Positions 25,709 through 34,413 of a stretch of 64,000 nucleotides of DNA are shown one piece after another. The notes below the pieces were generated by a model, which worked only from the letters and a program-made list of their open reading frames with translations, was not told the DNA's origin and made no database searches. Origin of the DNA: Parablautia sp. Marseille-Q6255 (GTDB lineage Bacteria > Bacillota > Clostridia > Lachnospirales > Lachnospiraceae); the NCBI RefSeq assembly GCF_951230155.1, contig NZ_CATNVD010000019.1, positions 39,039 through 103,038 on the forward strand, given 5' to 3'. The translations under genes and the position numbers were made by a program. Positions within the stretch are counted from its first letter, which is position 1. The number at the start of each line of letters is the position of its first letter.

Positions 25709-26337
25709 CGATGGCAGGAGAGACATTGTATCTGAAGCTGGATAAAAACATGCAGATAAAAACAGACCACGTCATGCTGGGCGATATTGCGGGGATCAGC
25801 TGCAGTACAAAGACGATCGAGAACAGAGTCAAAACACTGCGCCTGCCGACCGGGCAGATCAAAGGCCCGGGCCGCTATGTATTTTCTGTTCTTGATGTGA
25901 TAGCGGTCATTCATGAAGTTTATCCGGAGCTTGAAGTCACGAGTCTGGGAGAAGCGGATTTTATTTTAACAGTGGAAGAGGAAAAACCGTGGGGGATGGC
26001 AGTAAGCTGGATGAAAACAGGGTTCGTCTGCCTGCTTGCTTTTTTCGGAGCAGCATTTTCTATCATGGCATTTAATAATGATGTCAGTGTCACAGCTTTG
26101 TTTGGACAGCTCTATGAAACAGTGACGGGTGAAACCTCAGGAGGCTTTACGCTGCTCGAGGTCAGCTATTGCATTGGGGTCGGCATGGGGATCCTGATTT
26201 TCTTCCATCACTTCGCACGCAGAAGATGTGTATCAGATCCTACTCCGCTTGAGGTAGAAATGCGGACCTATGAGGATGAGGTCGATACCACAATGATCGA
26301 ATCGAGCGGGCGCAACGCAAAGAAAACTACAAAATAA
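25705..26337 (+). CDS. spoVAA: Stage V sporulation protein AA
   Basis: 210 aa. The N-terminal half has the SpoVAA pattern (LYLKLDKNMQIKTDHVMLGDI, then LPTGQIKGPGRYVFSVLDVI, PELEVTSLGEADFILTV), and two membrane helices follow (about 106-122 and 150-172). SpoVA proteins form the spore inner-membrane channel for dipicolinic acid uptake and release. The start codon overlaps the small upstream gene. SpoVAC-AE homologues are not in the window, so the operon is split compared with B. subtilis. Confidence 0.88.
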   Translation: MTMAGETLYLKLDKNMQIKTDHVMLGDIAGISCSTKTIENRVKTLRLPTGQIKGPGRYVFSVLDVIAVIHEVYPELEVTSLGEADFILTVEEEKPWGMAVSWMKTGFVCLLAFFGAAFSIMAFNNDVSVTALFGQLYETVTGETSGGFTLLEVSYCIGVGMGILIFFHHFARRRCVSDPTPLEVEMRTYEDEVDTTMIESSGRNAKKTTK

Positions 26338-26355
26338 TATTTCGCAAAGGAACGG

Positions 26356-26778
26356 ATGGATATGGAGCATATCTTACTGGCAGTGACTGGATTTGCCTCC
26401 GGCTTTATTGTAGCGGGCGGAGAGGTGGCGCTGATGATCGGACTCGGGATCATCACGCGGTTTATCGGTGTGACACATACAGCAAAGCATATCCGATATT
26501 ATGAGGATGCGATCCTGCTCGGCGCGTTGGCGGGAACAATCCTTACCGTATTTGATGTAAGGCTCGCAGCGGGCGCGTGGATACTCGGGCTGGGCGGTCT
26601 GTTTATGGGGATGTTTGTCGGCGGCTGGATCATGGCGCTTGCGGAGGTCATCAACGTATTTCCGGTCTATTTCAGGAGACTTGGGATTACAAAGGGAGTA
26701 AGCTGGGTGATCCTTGCTATGGCAGCCGGCAAGACGCTGGGTGGTCTGCTGCATTTTTATATGCGCTGGGGGAAGTGA
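26356..26778 (+). CDS. spoVAB: Stage V sporulation protein AB
   Basis: 140 aa, four predicted membrane helices, with the SpoVAB features GFASGFIVAGGEVALMIGLG and GLFMGMFVGGWIMALAEVIN. It follows spoVAA by 18 bp with AAAGGA before the ATG. As in B. subtilis it sits directly after spoVAA, but the operon stops here instead of continuing into spoVAC. Confidence 0.9.
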   Translation: MDMEHILLAVTGFASGFIVAGGEVALMIGLGIITRFIGVTHTAKHIRYYEDAILLGALAGTILTVFDVRLAAGAWILGLGGLFMGMFVGGWIMALAEVINVFPVYFRRLGITKGVSWVILAMAAGKTLGGLLHFYMRWGK

Positions 26779-26803
26779 CTTTTCGCTTTCCCCATGATAT
26801 AAT
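26775..26803 (+). promoter_or_regulatory. Sigma-A-type promoter for the ABC-class ATPase
   Basis: GTGACT (26775-26780) and a perfect TATAAT (26798-26803) with a TGn extension are 17 bp apart, followed by a small GCCC/GGGC hairpin. It overlaps the spoVAB stop. Confidence 0.6.
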
Positions 26804-26869
26804 AGGAGCGCCCGACGGGGCATTTCACGTTTTGTAAGAAAGAAAAAGGATACAGGAGGGAGCAGTTTC

Positions 26870-28519
26870 ATGAAGACGCAGCAGGAGCTTAGAATGCAGC
26901 TTCGCCAGATCGATCATAAGAGCTATAAGGCGTATAAAGTGCTGGAGGGAGAATATGATTTCCGTACATATCGGCTGTGCATTGATCATGTGCAGGGCGA
27001 TCCGTTTGCAACACCATCGCGCGTGCGGATCGTTTATGACAACAAAGGCAGCATTCCGGCAGAATATCTGGAAAGCAGACACAGGAGGATTGCCGTAGAG
27101 GATGCGCTTTTGCGCAGGCTTCACAGGAATCTGCGCGCCTGCATGGACGGAGGAAGAAAAGGTTCTGGAAAGAGCGGACTTGTGACGGCGTGCCGTGCGG
27201 GGCAGGAGGTGCTGGAGCGGACCGCGATGCATGTCACTGCCACAGAGATCGTGGCAAGGATAGAGGTGGGATTTCCGGCTTTTGGTCGGACGATCGCAGC
27301 GGGAGCGCTTGAGGAGATCCTGTTTGATCTGCTGCCGACAGTCGCAAAGCGGACCTTTTCAGGTGTACAGGAGCTCGCGGCGGCGGTGGAGCTGGCAGAT
27401 GATCAGCAGTTTATACGGGAGGAGCTTGAACGAAGAGGACTTGTCGCTTTTGTGGCAGATGGAGCTGTACTGCCAAGAGAGAGCGGTGTGTCGCAGCGCC
27501 CGATGAAACAGGCAGTCGCCTTCAAAAGCCCGGACACTCTGGCAGTGACGCTGCAGCTCCCGCATCAGGGGCCGCTGCGCGGTATGGGGATACGACGCGG
27601 GATCACGGTGATCGCAGGGGGCGGTTTTCATGGAAAATCCACACTGTTAAAAGCGCTGGAGCGCGGTGTGTATAATCACATAAAGGGAGATGGACGCGAG
27701 TTTGTGATCACGCAGGAGAGCGCATATAAGCTGCGCGCAGAAGAAGGACGCTGTGTTCACGAGACAGATATTTCCATGTTTATCAGCAATCTTCCGACAA
27801 AGGCAGATACGACGTGCTTCTCTACGGAAAATGCAAGCGGCAGTACCTCGCAGTCGGCAAATACGGTGGAAGCGCTCGAGAGCGGAAGCAGCGTACTTTT
27901 GATCGATGAGGATACGTCAGCGACGAATTTCATGATCCGTGATGACCGGATGGCGCAGCTTGTATCCGATGAGAAAGAGCCGATCACACCGTTTATCCGA
28001 AAGGTGCGCAGTCTCTATGAAGATCTTGGCGTATCGACGGTACTTGTGGCGGGCAGCTCCGGTGATTTTCTGACGGTTGCGGATACGGTGCTTCAGATGG
28101 ACTGCTATGTGGCACGTGATGTGACAGCCCGGGCAAAGGAGCTTGCGGTAGCTCTGACGCAGGAGCATGCCGGAAAAAAGATATGGGTCAGAAAGCGTGT
28201 GGCGAAAAAGAGGGTCGAGAAGGTGCGCGTACATGGCTGGGACTCGATCAGCCTGGACCGAATGGAGATTGATTTGCGCTATATGGAGCAGATTGTAGAT
28301 GAGAGCCAGAGCGCGGCGCTTGCTTATATCATGCAGTATGTGCTGGAACGTATGGCAGATGGGAAAAAGAGTGCGTCACAGCTTGCACGTGACGTATCGC
28401 ATAAGATAGAAAAAGAAGGGATCCTGAGTGTGACGCCGAAGAATTATGGCGCAGGCGCAGCCGCTGCGGTGCGCAGACAGGAGATCCTTGCATGTCTGTG
28501 CCGCTATCGCGGACTGTAG
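26870..28519 (+). CDS. Predicted ATPase of the ABC class (ABC_ATPase, PF09818-type)
   Basis: 549-aa soluble protein. The nucleotide-binding core starts near residue 235 (VIAGGGFHGKSTLLKALERG, a variant Walker A). It continues with ISMFISNLP, a Walker-B-like VLLIDEDTSATNFMIRD, and VLVAGSSGDFLTVADTVLQMD. The N-terminal 230 residues and the C-terminal helical part are typical of this poorly understood family, which is not a transporter subunit. Known relatives include a protein of the trypanosome RNA-editing complex; bacterial function is unknown. It has its own promoter and a terminator after it. Confidence 0.85.
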   Translation: MKTQQELRMQLRQIDHKSYKAYKVLEGEYDFRTYRLCIDHVQGDPFATPSRVRIVYDNKGSIPAEYLESRHRRIAVEDALLRRLHRNLRACMDGGRKGSGKSGLVTACRAGQEVLERTAMHVTATEIVARIEVGFPAFGRTIAAGALEEILFDLLPTVAKRTFSGVQELAAAVELADDQQFIREELERRGLVAFVADGAVLPRESGVSQRPMKQAVAFKSPDTLAVTLQLPHQGPLRGMGIRRGITVIAGGGFHGKSTLLKALERGVYNHIKGDGREFVITQESAYKLRAEEGRCVHETDISMFISNLPTKADTTCFSTENASGSTSQSANTVEALESGSSVLLIDEDTSATNFMIRDDRMAQLVSDEKEPITPFIRKVRSLYEDLGVSTVLVAGSSGDFLTVADTVLQMDCYVARDVTARAKELAVALTQEHAGKKIWVRKRVAKKRVEKVRVHGWDSISLDRMEIDLRYMEQIVDESQSAALAYIMQYVLERMADGKKSASQLARDVSHKIEKEGILSVTPKNYGAGAAAAVRRQEILACLCRYRGL

Positions 28520-28530
28520 GAATTGTTATG

Positions 28531-28572
28531 GTGCTGCAAAATAGACCTCTGGCAGATTTTGCAGCACTATTT
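28531..28572 (+). terminator. Terminator after the ABC-class ATPase
   Basis: GTGCTGCAAAAT (28531-28542) pairs with ATTTTGCAGCAC (28556-28567), a perfect 12-bp stem, then TATTTAAT. Confidence 0.85.
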
Positions 28573-28585
28573 AATAATTGAAAAT

Positions 28586-28638
28586 CCCCTCTGTGGGAAG
28601 AGACGCGTGCGCCGCTTCTTGCAGAGGGGGATGTTTTT
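28586..28638. terminator. Bidirectional terminator ending the lsrR-lsrK-cupin unit
   Basis: CCCCTCTG (28586-28593) pairs with CAGAGGGG (28622-28629), with a GAAGAG/CTTCTT inner stem, an A-run before and six T after. It serves convergent units. Confidence 0.75.
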
Positions 28639-28988
28639 TAATACGTATAGTTTTCTACGTCTACTTTATCTACTTCCTGGAACGGAGCCAGTGTAGAGAT
28701 CATTTTGATCGGTTTGTCGTAGTTATTGATGCAGTAGTGGATCTCACCCGGCTCAATGTGGATGAACTGTCCCGGATAGAGATGATTTACTACGCCGTCT
28801 ACAACGATGTCGATCTCACCTTCCAGAATATAGAAATTCTCTTCCATCACATTGTGGTAATGTGCTTTGAAATCCTGTCCCGGCATGAACTGTACGACTG
28901 CAAAATTCATGCGTGGCCCTTTCATGAGATATTTGGGACCGCTGTCTTTGAAGCGATACTCTCTGTCTTTTTCATCAACAATATACAT
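28638..28988 (-). CDS. Cupin-domain protein in the lsr locus
   Basis: 116-aa single cupin. Motif 1 is H43-Y-H45...E49/E50 with a downstream G, and motif 2 is PGEIH with H84, so the usual metal ligands are present. It ends the minus-strand unit lsrR-lsrK-cupin, 49 bp after lsrK, and no lsrG gene is in the window. I infer it could process phospho-AI-2 in place of LsrG or bind the AI-2 ligand; it could instead be an unrelated sugar isomerase. It is preceded by GAGAGGAGA. Confidence 0.85.
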   Translation of the reverse strand: MYIVDEKDREYRFKDSGPKYLMKGPRMNFAVVQFMPGQDFKAHYHNVMEENFYILEGEIDIVVDGVVNHLYPGQFIHIEPGEIHYCINNYDKPIKMISTLAPFQEVDKVDVENYTY

Positions 28989-29037
28989 AATCGTGTTCTC
29001 CTCTCAGATTTTATTGATATGCATGCCTGTCTGTAGT

Positions 29038-30603
29038 TTACAGACCGGGAGCAACCCACATTGGTTTTGTGAGCCCCTCGTTTACAAGGGCAAGCTGGGC
29101 TGCATAGACCTTGCGCCAGGTCTGGTACATTTCTGTGTAGACCTTATGATTTTCCATATCCGGCATAAAGCAGCGATCCCATTTTACGGTGCGCTTTGCG
29201 CCTTCTTCAATACTGGAGTAGAGGCCTACGCCGTATCCTGCCAGAATGGCTGCGCCCAGAGCTGTCGCTTCTTTTACGACAGGAACTCTGACCGGCATGC
29301 CGAGTACGTCTGCCAGAATCTGGGACCAGAGCGGGCTCTTGGAGGCGCCGCCTGCGAAGATCACCTCGGAAGGCATGTTCCCGGTCGCTTCTTTTACCAG
29401 CTCCATATGTCCCTTCACGAGAAGGGCGGTGTTCTCCAGAATCGCCCGGTAGAAGGTATAGCGGTTAAACTTTTCCGGGATCAGCTCGAAGTTGGTAAAT
29501 GTAGGAGCTGCGTGCTTCCAGTTGATAAAGTTCATCACATCGCTGAAGGTACACATCATTCCGTAGCAGCCGGCAGGGATTTTTTCTGCCTCTTTGTTCA
29601 TCAGGTTGTAGGGATCCTCACCGGTTGCCTTTGCCAGTTCCTTTTCAGCCTGGCAGAATGCGTCGCGATACCAGCGCATCACGAGTCCCGGCTTGAAGGC
29701 AAGCGCTTCGTACTGCCATACACCCGGAACGGCGTGACAGTTTACACGCACCCGGCACTGCGGATCAGTCGCCCCGTTGTCTGTGTTGAACTCGTACTGC
29801 CAGAAGCTGCCTCCGAAGACAGCTGCCTGATTCGGGCTGGTGGCGCCTACACCGATCGTGCCGAGCTGGCAGTCTCCGCCGCCGACTACGACAGGAGTAC
29901 CGACTGCCAGTCCTGTATCAGCGGCTCCTTTTTCGTTTACCTTTGCAATGATGCTGCCGCATTCCATGACAGGTGGGAAAATATCGTCCTTCAGACCACA
30001 TTTGCGTGTAATGGAAGCGTCCCAGCTGCGGCTTTTGAGATCAAAGATACCAGTGGTGGAGCCATTGCTCGGCTCGATTGCTTCTACCCCTGTGAGCTTT
30101 TTGATCAGCCAGTCATTGAACATGCCGATGGTTGCTACCTTTTCGTATACCTCCGGCATCTTTTCTTTTACCCAGAGCAGACGCGGAAGCGCGCCGAGCG
30201 CATAGGTCTGTCCGCTCTTTAAGTAAATGTCTTTTTCCATCTGCGGATCCATCTGGATCAGCCGGCCCACCTCGTCGTCGCTGCGGGCGTCTACATTGGC
30301 GCAGGCCCAGATCTCGTTCCCATCCTTGTCGTAGAGAACGATGCCCTCACGCATACATGTCGTGGAGATGGCCAGGATCTGCTCCGGGCGGATCCCGGTC
30401 TGCTCGATCACGCCGCGCACACATTCACTTGCCAGTTCCCAGTTATGTACCCAGTCGAAATCCATGCTGCCCGGGTAACGCGGATCTTCTTTGTGCTCCC
30501 ATTCCCGCTGTACGCAGCCTGTCTGGTTCCCCTCCGGATCGAAGAGGACGGCTCTGACGCTTCCGGTACCGGCATCAATTGCCAATAAAAATTGTTCAGC
30601 CAT
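29038..30603 (-). CDS. lsrK: Autoinducer-2 kinase
   Basis: About 521 aa, FGGY family. It follows E. coli LsrK closely: LLAIDAGTGSVRAVLFDPEGN, then MREGIVLYDKDGNEIWACAN, VDARSDDEV, GQTYALGALPRLLWV, DPSN-type EPSNGSTTGIFDL, and VVVGGGDCQLGTIGVGA. It phosphorylates AI-2 (DPD) in the cytosol, the form that releases LsrR. The ATG at 30603 is preceded by AAGGAGGG; a further upstream in-frame ATG adds 15 unlikely residues. The complete lsr set around it supports the call. Confidence 0.9.
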   Translation of the reverse strand: MAEQFLLAIDAGTGSVRAVLFDPEGNQTGCVQREWEHKEDPRYPGSMDFDWVHNWELASECVRGVIEQTGIRPEQILAISTTCMREGIVLYDKDGNEIWACANVDARSDDEVGRLIQMDPQMEKDIYLKSGQTYALGALPRLLWVKEKMPEVYEKVATIGMFNDWLIKKLTGVEAIEPSNGSTTGIFDLKSRSWDASITRKCGLKDDIFPPVMECGSIIAKVNEKGAADTGLAVGTPVVVGGGDCQLGTIGVGATSPNQAAVFGGSFWQYEFNTDNGATDPQCRVRVNCHAVPGVWQYEALAFKPGLVMRWYRDAFCQAEKELAKATGEDPYNLMNKEAEKIPAGCYGMMCTFSDVMNFINWKHAAPTFTNFELIPEKFNRYTFYRAILENTALLVKGHMELVKEATGNMPSEVIFAGGASKSPLWSQILADVLGMPVRVPVVKEATALGAAILAGYGVGLYSSIEEGAKRTVKWDRCFMPDMENHKVYTEMYQTWRKVYAAQLALVNEGLTKPMWVAPGL

Positions 30604-30700
30604 AAAACCCTCCTTATAAATGATAATAGAATGAACTGGTGATAACACCTTATGCTAAAAATATTACGTCTGCAAAAGAAAAGAAGAGATACCGCGGTGT

Positions 30701-31627
30701 CTATGCCAGAGCAAGCACCTGTGATGCGGTATTTTCGTCTGTGATCAGTGTATTGAGGTATCCGCCTTTGAGCGCAGCCGAGATAGCGGCGACCTTTGTC
30801 TCTCCGGCAGCTACACCGATGGTATTTCCAAGCGCCTTCAGCTTTTCCAGAGGAGTACTGATCAGACGGCCTTCGATGTCAGACGGGACAAGATTTCCGT
30901 CCTTATCAATAAAGTGGCACAGGATATCTCCTACCGCGCCTTTCATGGACAGCAGCAGGAAATCGTTGCTGGAAAGCATTCCATTGGTGACAATCGTAGC
31001 ATTTTCATCCATACCGCCGATCCCCACGACAGACAGCTGCGCCAGAGTCGTCATATTAAGGATCTGCTCTACGCTTGGCTCCTGTTCGATCGCACTGACC
31101 ATTTCTGCGCTTTTCATAAGAAGAGGCGCCGGAGTCAGGTAAAGTCTGGCATTAAAGATGCTGGATCGGGTATTTGGAAGATAGTAGTTGACTCCGCCGG
31201 TAAGCGAAACAACATTTACAGGAAACTGCGAGGAATTTGACAGGTAATTTAAGATCCTGCTTGTCGTATCGCCGTATCCCATATTAATGTAGCTGTTCTG
31301 ATCGAGATGTTCGCACAGATACATGGCGGCGGCCTGCGCTACGCCCTCATTGACATCTCTGCCGTTGATCGGGGAGGGGACAACGAAAGCGTCCTTCAGA
31401 TGGAAGCGCTTGATCAGCTCCTGCTCGATCTCCATACGATTGCTGTCATTTTCACGGATAGAAAAACGGATGATACCGTTTTTGCGGGCTTTATCCAGCA
31501 GACGGTTTACACGAAGCCGCGGGATGCCCAGATATTCTCCGATCTCCTGCTGGGTAAACCCTCCGATATAGTAAAACCAGGCAGTCTTGACCAGCAAAAT
31601 CTCCTCGTAATCGTATCCTCCGGTCAT
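30701..31627 (-). CDS. lsrR: LsrR-like SorC-family transcriptional regulator
   Basis: About 308 aa. The N-terminal helix-turn-helix (ILLVKTAWFYYIGGFTQQEI, then LGIPRLRVNRLLDKARKNGI) precedes a SorC/DeoR-type effector domain (VVSLTGGVNYY; VGIGGMDENATIV; GNTIGVAAGETKVAAI). It should repress the lsr promoters and be released by phospho-AI-2. The ATG at 31627 is chosen for AAAGGAG upstream. It is divergent from lsrA, with lsrK 97 bp downstream. Confidence 0.88.
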   Translation of the reverse strand: MTGGYDYEEILLVKTAWFYYIGGFTQQEIGEYLGIPRLRVNRLLDKARKNGIIRFSIRENDSNRMEIEQELIKRFHLKDAFVVPSPINGRDVNEGVAQAAAMYLCEHLDQNSYINMGYGDTTSRILNYLSNSSQFPVNVVSLTGGVNYYLPNTRSSIFNARLYLTPAPLLMKSAEMVSAIEQEPSVEQILNMTTLAQLSVVGIGGMDENATIVTNGMLSSNDFLLLSMKGAVGDILCHFIDKDGNLVPSDIEGRLISTPLEKLKALGNTIGVAAGETKVAAISAALKGGYLNTLITDENTASQVLALA

Positions 31628-31690
31628 ACTGTCACTCCTTTCATTTAACAAAAGTTCTGGAAAAAATCAGAAGTTCATTTTTATAGCAAA

Positions 31691-31719
31691 AGTGTATCAT
31701 GAAAAACAAAGCCTGTCAA
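31691..31719 (-). promoter_or_regulatory. Promoter of lsrR (minus strand)
   Basis: On the minus strand TTGACA (31719-31714) and TACACT (31696-31691) are 17 bp apart. A weak cre-like stretch (around 31777-31792, CG at 31784-31785) lies between this and the lsrA promoter. Confidence 0.6.
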
Positions 31720-31737
31720 TGCCCAATGACCTATTAT

Positions 31738-31754
31738 TTATGGAAAAAGCATAA
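31738..31754. promoter_or_regulatory. Minor inverted repeat between the lsr promoters
   Basis: TTATG (31738-31742) and CATAA (31750-31754) flank a 7-bp spacer, inside an AT-rich stretch that extends the symmetry imperfectly on both sides. A second candidate operator for LsrR; weaker than the one at 31852-31886. Confidence 0.3.
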
Positions 31755-31819
31755 TAATTTTTATACAAAAAAAATATTCAAAACGGTTTACATATAGAAA
31801 AATACGACAAAGATTATGG

Positions 31820-31848
31820 TTGACAAAAGCCGCAAATTATCGTATAGT
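31820..31848 (+). promoter_or_regulatory. Promoter of the lsrACDBF operon
   Basis: A perfect TTGACA (31820-31825) and TATAGT (31843-31848) with a 17-bp spacer. Transcription would begin near 31855, in the left arm of the candidate operator. Confidence 0.8.
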
Positions 31849-31851
31849 ACA

Positions 31852-31886
31852 TTTAACATTATTTTTTGATTGCAACATTTGTTAAA
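31852..31886. promoter_or_regulatory. Candidate LsrR operator at the lsrA start
   Basis: TTTAACA (31852-31858) and TGTTAAA (31880-31886) form an inverted repeat over the expected transcription start, a position where a bound repressor would block the promoter. A third copy in the minus-strand sense lies just before the lsrR ribosome site (TTTAACA at 31644-31650). The link to LsrR is inferred from place and symmetry. Confidence 0.45.
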
Positions 31887-31898
31887 GGAGGGAAGGTT

Positions 31899-33413
31899 TT
31901 GCCAGCAAAAGCGCTTTTAAATATCAAGAATATATACAAGTCTTTTGGCCTGAATGAGGTCCTAAAAGGCATCAGCCTTGATTTAAACGAGGGTGAGGTC
32001 CTGGCGCTGATCGGAGGAAATGGAGCAGGAAAGAGTACACTGATGAAGATCATCATGGGTATCTACCAGCACGACAGCGGAGAGATCTACGTAAAAGGCG
32101 AGAAAGTTACTTCAAACAAGACCAGTGCAGCTCTCGCAAGCGGCATTTATATGGTTCCGCAGGAGCCGCTGCTGTTTCCGAATATGACAGTAGAGGAAAA
32201 TATAGAGATCGGCTTTGACAAAAAGAAGGCGGATCTGCATAAGGAGCTGGTGGAGCTGATCGACAGTGTGGGCTGGAAGCTTGATCTGAACAGAAAAGCA
32301 GGCAGCCTGTCCATCGCAGAACAGCAGATGGTAGAGATCCTGCGCGGTCTGCTGCGCCGGGCACAGATCCTGATCCTGGATGAGCCGACGAGTGCTCTGA
32401 CATTTGATGAGGTAGAGAGCCTCTTTAAATGTGTAGAGGATTTGAAGGCAAAGGGGATCGGTATCATCTACATCACCCACCGTCTGGCAGAGGTGTTTGA
32501 GATCGCTACAGATGTAGCTATCATGCGCGACGGAAAGGTGCCGGTATGCGGAAAGGTGAGCGAGTTTACCAGAGAGATGCTGGTAAAGGGACTGCTTCCT
32601 CCGGATGCGCAGGAAAAGGAAGATACGATCAAGGAGCATCTGAAAAAGGTTGATTATACACATCAGAAGCCGGTATTTGAGGTACAGAGCTTAAGCGGCT
32701 ATGGATTTACGGATATTTCTCTGAAGGTATATCCGGGTGAGATCCTCGGACTGGCAGGCGTGGTGGGAGCCGGAAGAACAGAGCTTGCCACTACGATTTT
32801 TGGAAAGGACAAAGTACTTTCTGGAAAGGTGATTCTGGATGGAAAAGATATCACAGGACTTTCCACCAGAAAGGTGATCGAGGCGGGACTGAATTATGTG
32901 CCGGAGGATCGTCATTATCACGGATTGTTTAAGATCAGTGATATTGCAGTAAATACTTCAAGCGCAATGCTCGCAAATCCTGCTATGGGCAAGTTCTTCT
33001 TAAATAGGAAGGAAGAGTACCAGATGACGCAGAAATACATTGATGATTTCCGCACCAAGGTGACCGGGCAGGAGCAGCTGGTAGGCAGCCTTTCCGGAGG
33101 AAATCAGCAGAAGGTAGTCATCGGAAGATGCCTTTCCACCTCACCAAAGCTGGTCATCCTCGATGAGCCGACCAGAGGAATCGACGCCGCAGCCAGAGGA
33201 GATGTGTATTCGATCATCCATGAGCTGCGTGAGCAGGGCGTTGCCGTTTTGCTGATCTCCTCTGATATGGAAGAGATCATAGAATTATCAGACCGTGTCA
33301 TGACAGTCTGCCAGGGACGGATCAATGGAGAGTTCACAGGTGATGAGATCAATCAGGATACTCTGATGTCCGCTTCCTTTGGTATCACGAAAAATGCGGA
33401 GGTGGGAGCATGA
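31899..33413 (+). CDS. lsrA: AI-2 ABC importer ATP-binding protein (double NBD)
   Basis: About 504 aa from TTG 31899, which follows AAAGGAGGG. The first nucleotide domain has GGNGAGKST, LSIAEQQMVEI and LILDEPTSAL. The second has the degenerate GVVGAGRTE, LSGGNQQKVVIGR and LVILDEPTRGIDAA. This is the RbsA-type arrangement expected for LsrA. It powers uptake of AI-2 through LsrC/LsrD. The stop overlaps the lsrC start. Confidence 0.88.
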   Translation: MPAKALLNIKNIYKSFGLNEVLKGISLDLNEGEVLALIGGNGAGKSTLMKIIMGIYQHDSGEIYVKGEKVTSNKTSAALASGIYMVPQEPLLFPNMTVEENIEIGFDKKKADLHKELVELIDSVGWKLDLNRKAGSLSIAEQQMVEILRGLLRRAQILILDEPTSALTFDEVESLFKCVEDLKAKGIGIIYITHRLAEVFEIATDVAIMRDGKVPVCGKVSEFTREMLVKGLLPPDAQEKEDTIKEHLKKVDYTHQKPVFEVQSLSGYGFTDISLKVYPGEILGLAGVVGAGRTELATTIFGKDKVLSGKVILDGKDITGLSTRKVIEAGLNYVPEDRHYHGLFKISDIAVNTSSAMLANPAMGKFFLNRKEEYQMTQKYIDDFRTKVTGQEQLVGSLSGGNQQKVVIGRCLSTSPKLVILDEPTRGIDAAARGDVYSIIHELREQGVAVLLISSDMEEIIELSDRVMTVCQGRINGEFTGDEINQDTLMSASFGITKNAEVGA

Positions 33414-34411
33414 AAAAGATCGTAAAGACAAGAGAAGTCAGCAGCTTTCTGTTTCTGATCGCCCTGTTTGCAGTAGTCGGGCTGATCAACCCCAGCTTCC
33501 TGACCTCAGAAAATATCATTTCCTGTTTTAATGACAGTGTGGTATACATTATCATTTCCGTAGGTATGGCGTTTGCTATTTTTATCGGAGAGATCGATGT
33601 ATCCGTGGGTGCGAACCTTGGTTTTACAGCTACAGTAGTAGCCAGTATGTTAAGAGACGGACAGAACTGGGCGCTTGCTTTTGCGACAGGTATCCTGATC
33701 GGCGCGCTGATCGGTCTGTTTAACGGCTGGGGTGTTTCTGTGATGGGTGTTCCGTCCCTGATCTTTACGCTGGGAACGAACGGCGTGATGCGAGGCATGA
33801 TGTATGTTTATACGCAGGGCGCATGGGTGGAAAACCTTCCGGCAGACTTTAAGCAGCTCTACAGCGCAGAGCTTTTCGGTCATATCAGTGTGATCTTTGT
33901 CGTGACAGTGATCATGGTGATCGCAGTACATATATTATTGAAACACACGAAGCGGGGACGCTATTTTATCGCGGTCGGTGATAATCCGGCAGGCGCGGCG
34001 CTGGTAGGTATCCCGGCTACGGGGACAAGAGTGGCTGCATATGTGATCTGTGGTATCTTTGCAGCGATTTCAGGAATTGTATTTGCATCGCGTATCGGAT
34101 TCGTCACAGCGATGTCCGGAAACGGTTATGAGATGAAGGCAGTGGCAGCCTGCGTGCTGGGAGGCATCAGTCTTTCCGGTGGTGTGGGCAGCGTGATCGG
34201 CGCTTCGATCGGCGCAGTGATCATGGCAAGTATCAGCCGTCTTCTGGTATTTATGGAGCTCGGCTCGACATACGATAACACGATCACCGGCGTAATGCTG
34301 ATCACGATCGTAGTCGCAGACGCCCTGATGCAGAGAAGAAATGCAGAAAAGAACAGAAGACAGAGACTGGCAGCAAGAACAGCTGCTGCGGGGGAAGGAG
34401 GAAATAAATAA
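33410..34411 (+). CDS. lsrC: AI-2 ABC importer permease LsrC-like
   Basis: 333 aa, about nine to ten membrane helices, RbsC family (IAIFIGEIDVSVGANLGF, NGWGVSVMGVPSLIFTLGTNGVMRGM, AVAACVLGGISLSGGVGSVIGA). The ATGA overlap with lsrA shows coupling. Order between lsrA and the second permease matches LsrC. A basic C-terminal tail ends the protein. Confidence 0.85.
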   Translation: MKKIVKTREVSSFLFLIALFAVVGLINPSFLTSENIISCFNDSVVYIIISVGMAFAIFIGEIDVSVGANLGFTATVVASMLRDGQNWALAFATGILIGALIGLFNGWGVSVMGVPSLIFTLGTNGVMRGMMYVYTQGAWVENLPADFKQLYSAELFGHISVIFVVTVIMVIAVHILLKHTKRGRYFIAVGDNPAGAALVGIPATGTRVAAYVICGIFAAISGIVFASRIGFVTAMSGNGYEMKAVAACVLGGISLSGGVGSVIGASIGAVIMASISRLLVFMELGSTYDNTITGVMLITIVVADALMQRRNAEKNRRQRLAARTAAAGEGGNK

Positions 34412-34413
34412 TC

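Noticed and set aside
28867..30222. Long plus-strand open frame (451 codons) opposite lsrK and the cupin gene
   Set aside because: It lies antisense to genes with clear homology and has no plausible start site or motif.
31777..31792. CcpA cre site between lsrR and lsrA
   Set aside because: It has a central CG and partial symmetry but differs from the consensus at about three key positions; kept only as a note.
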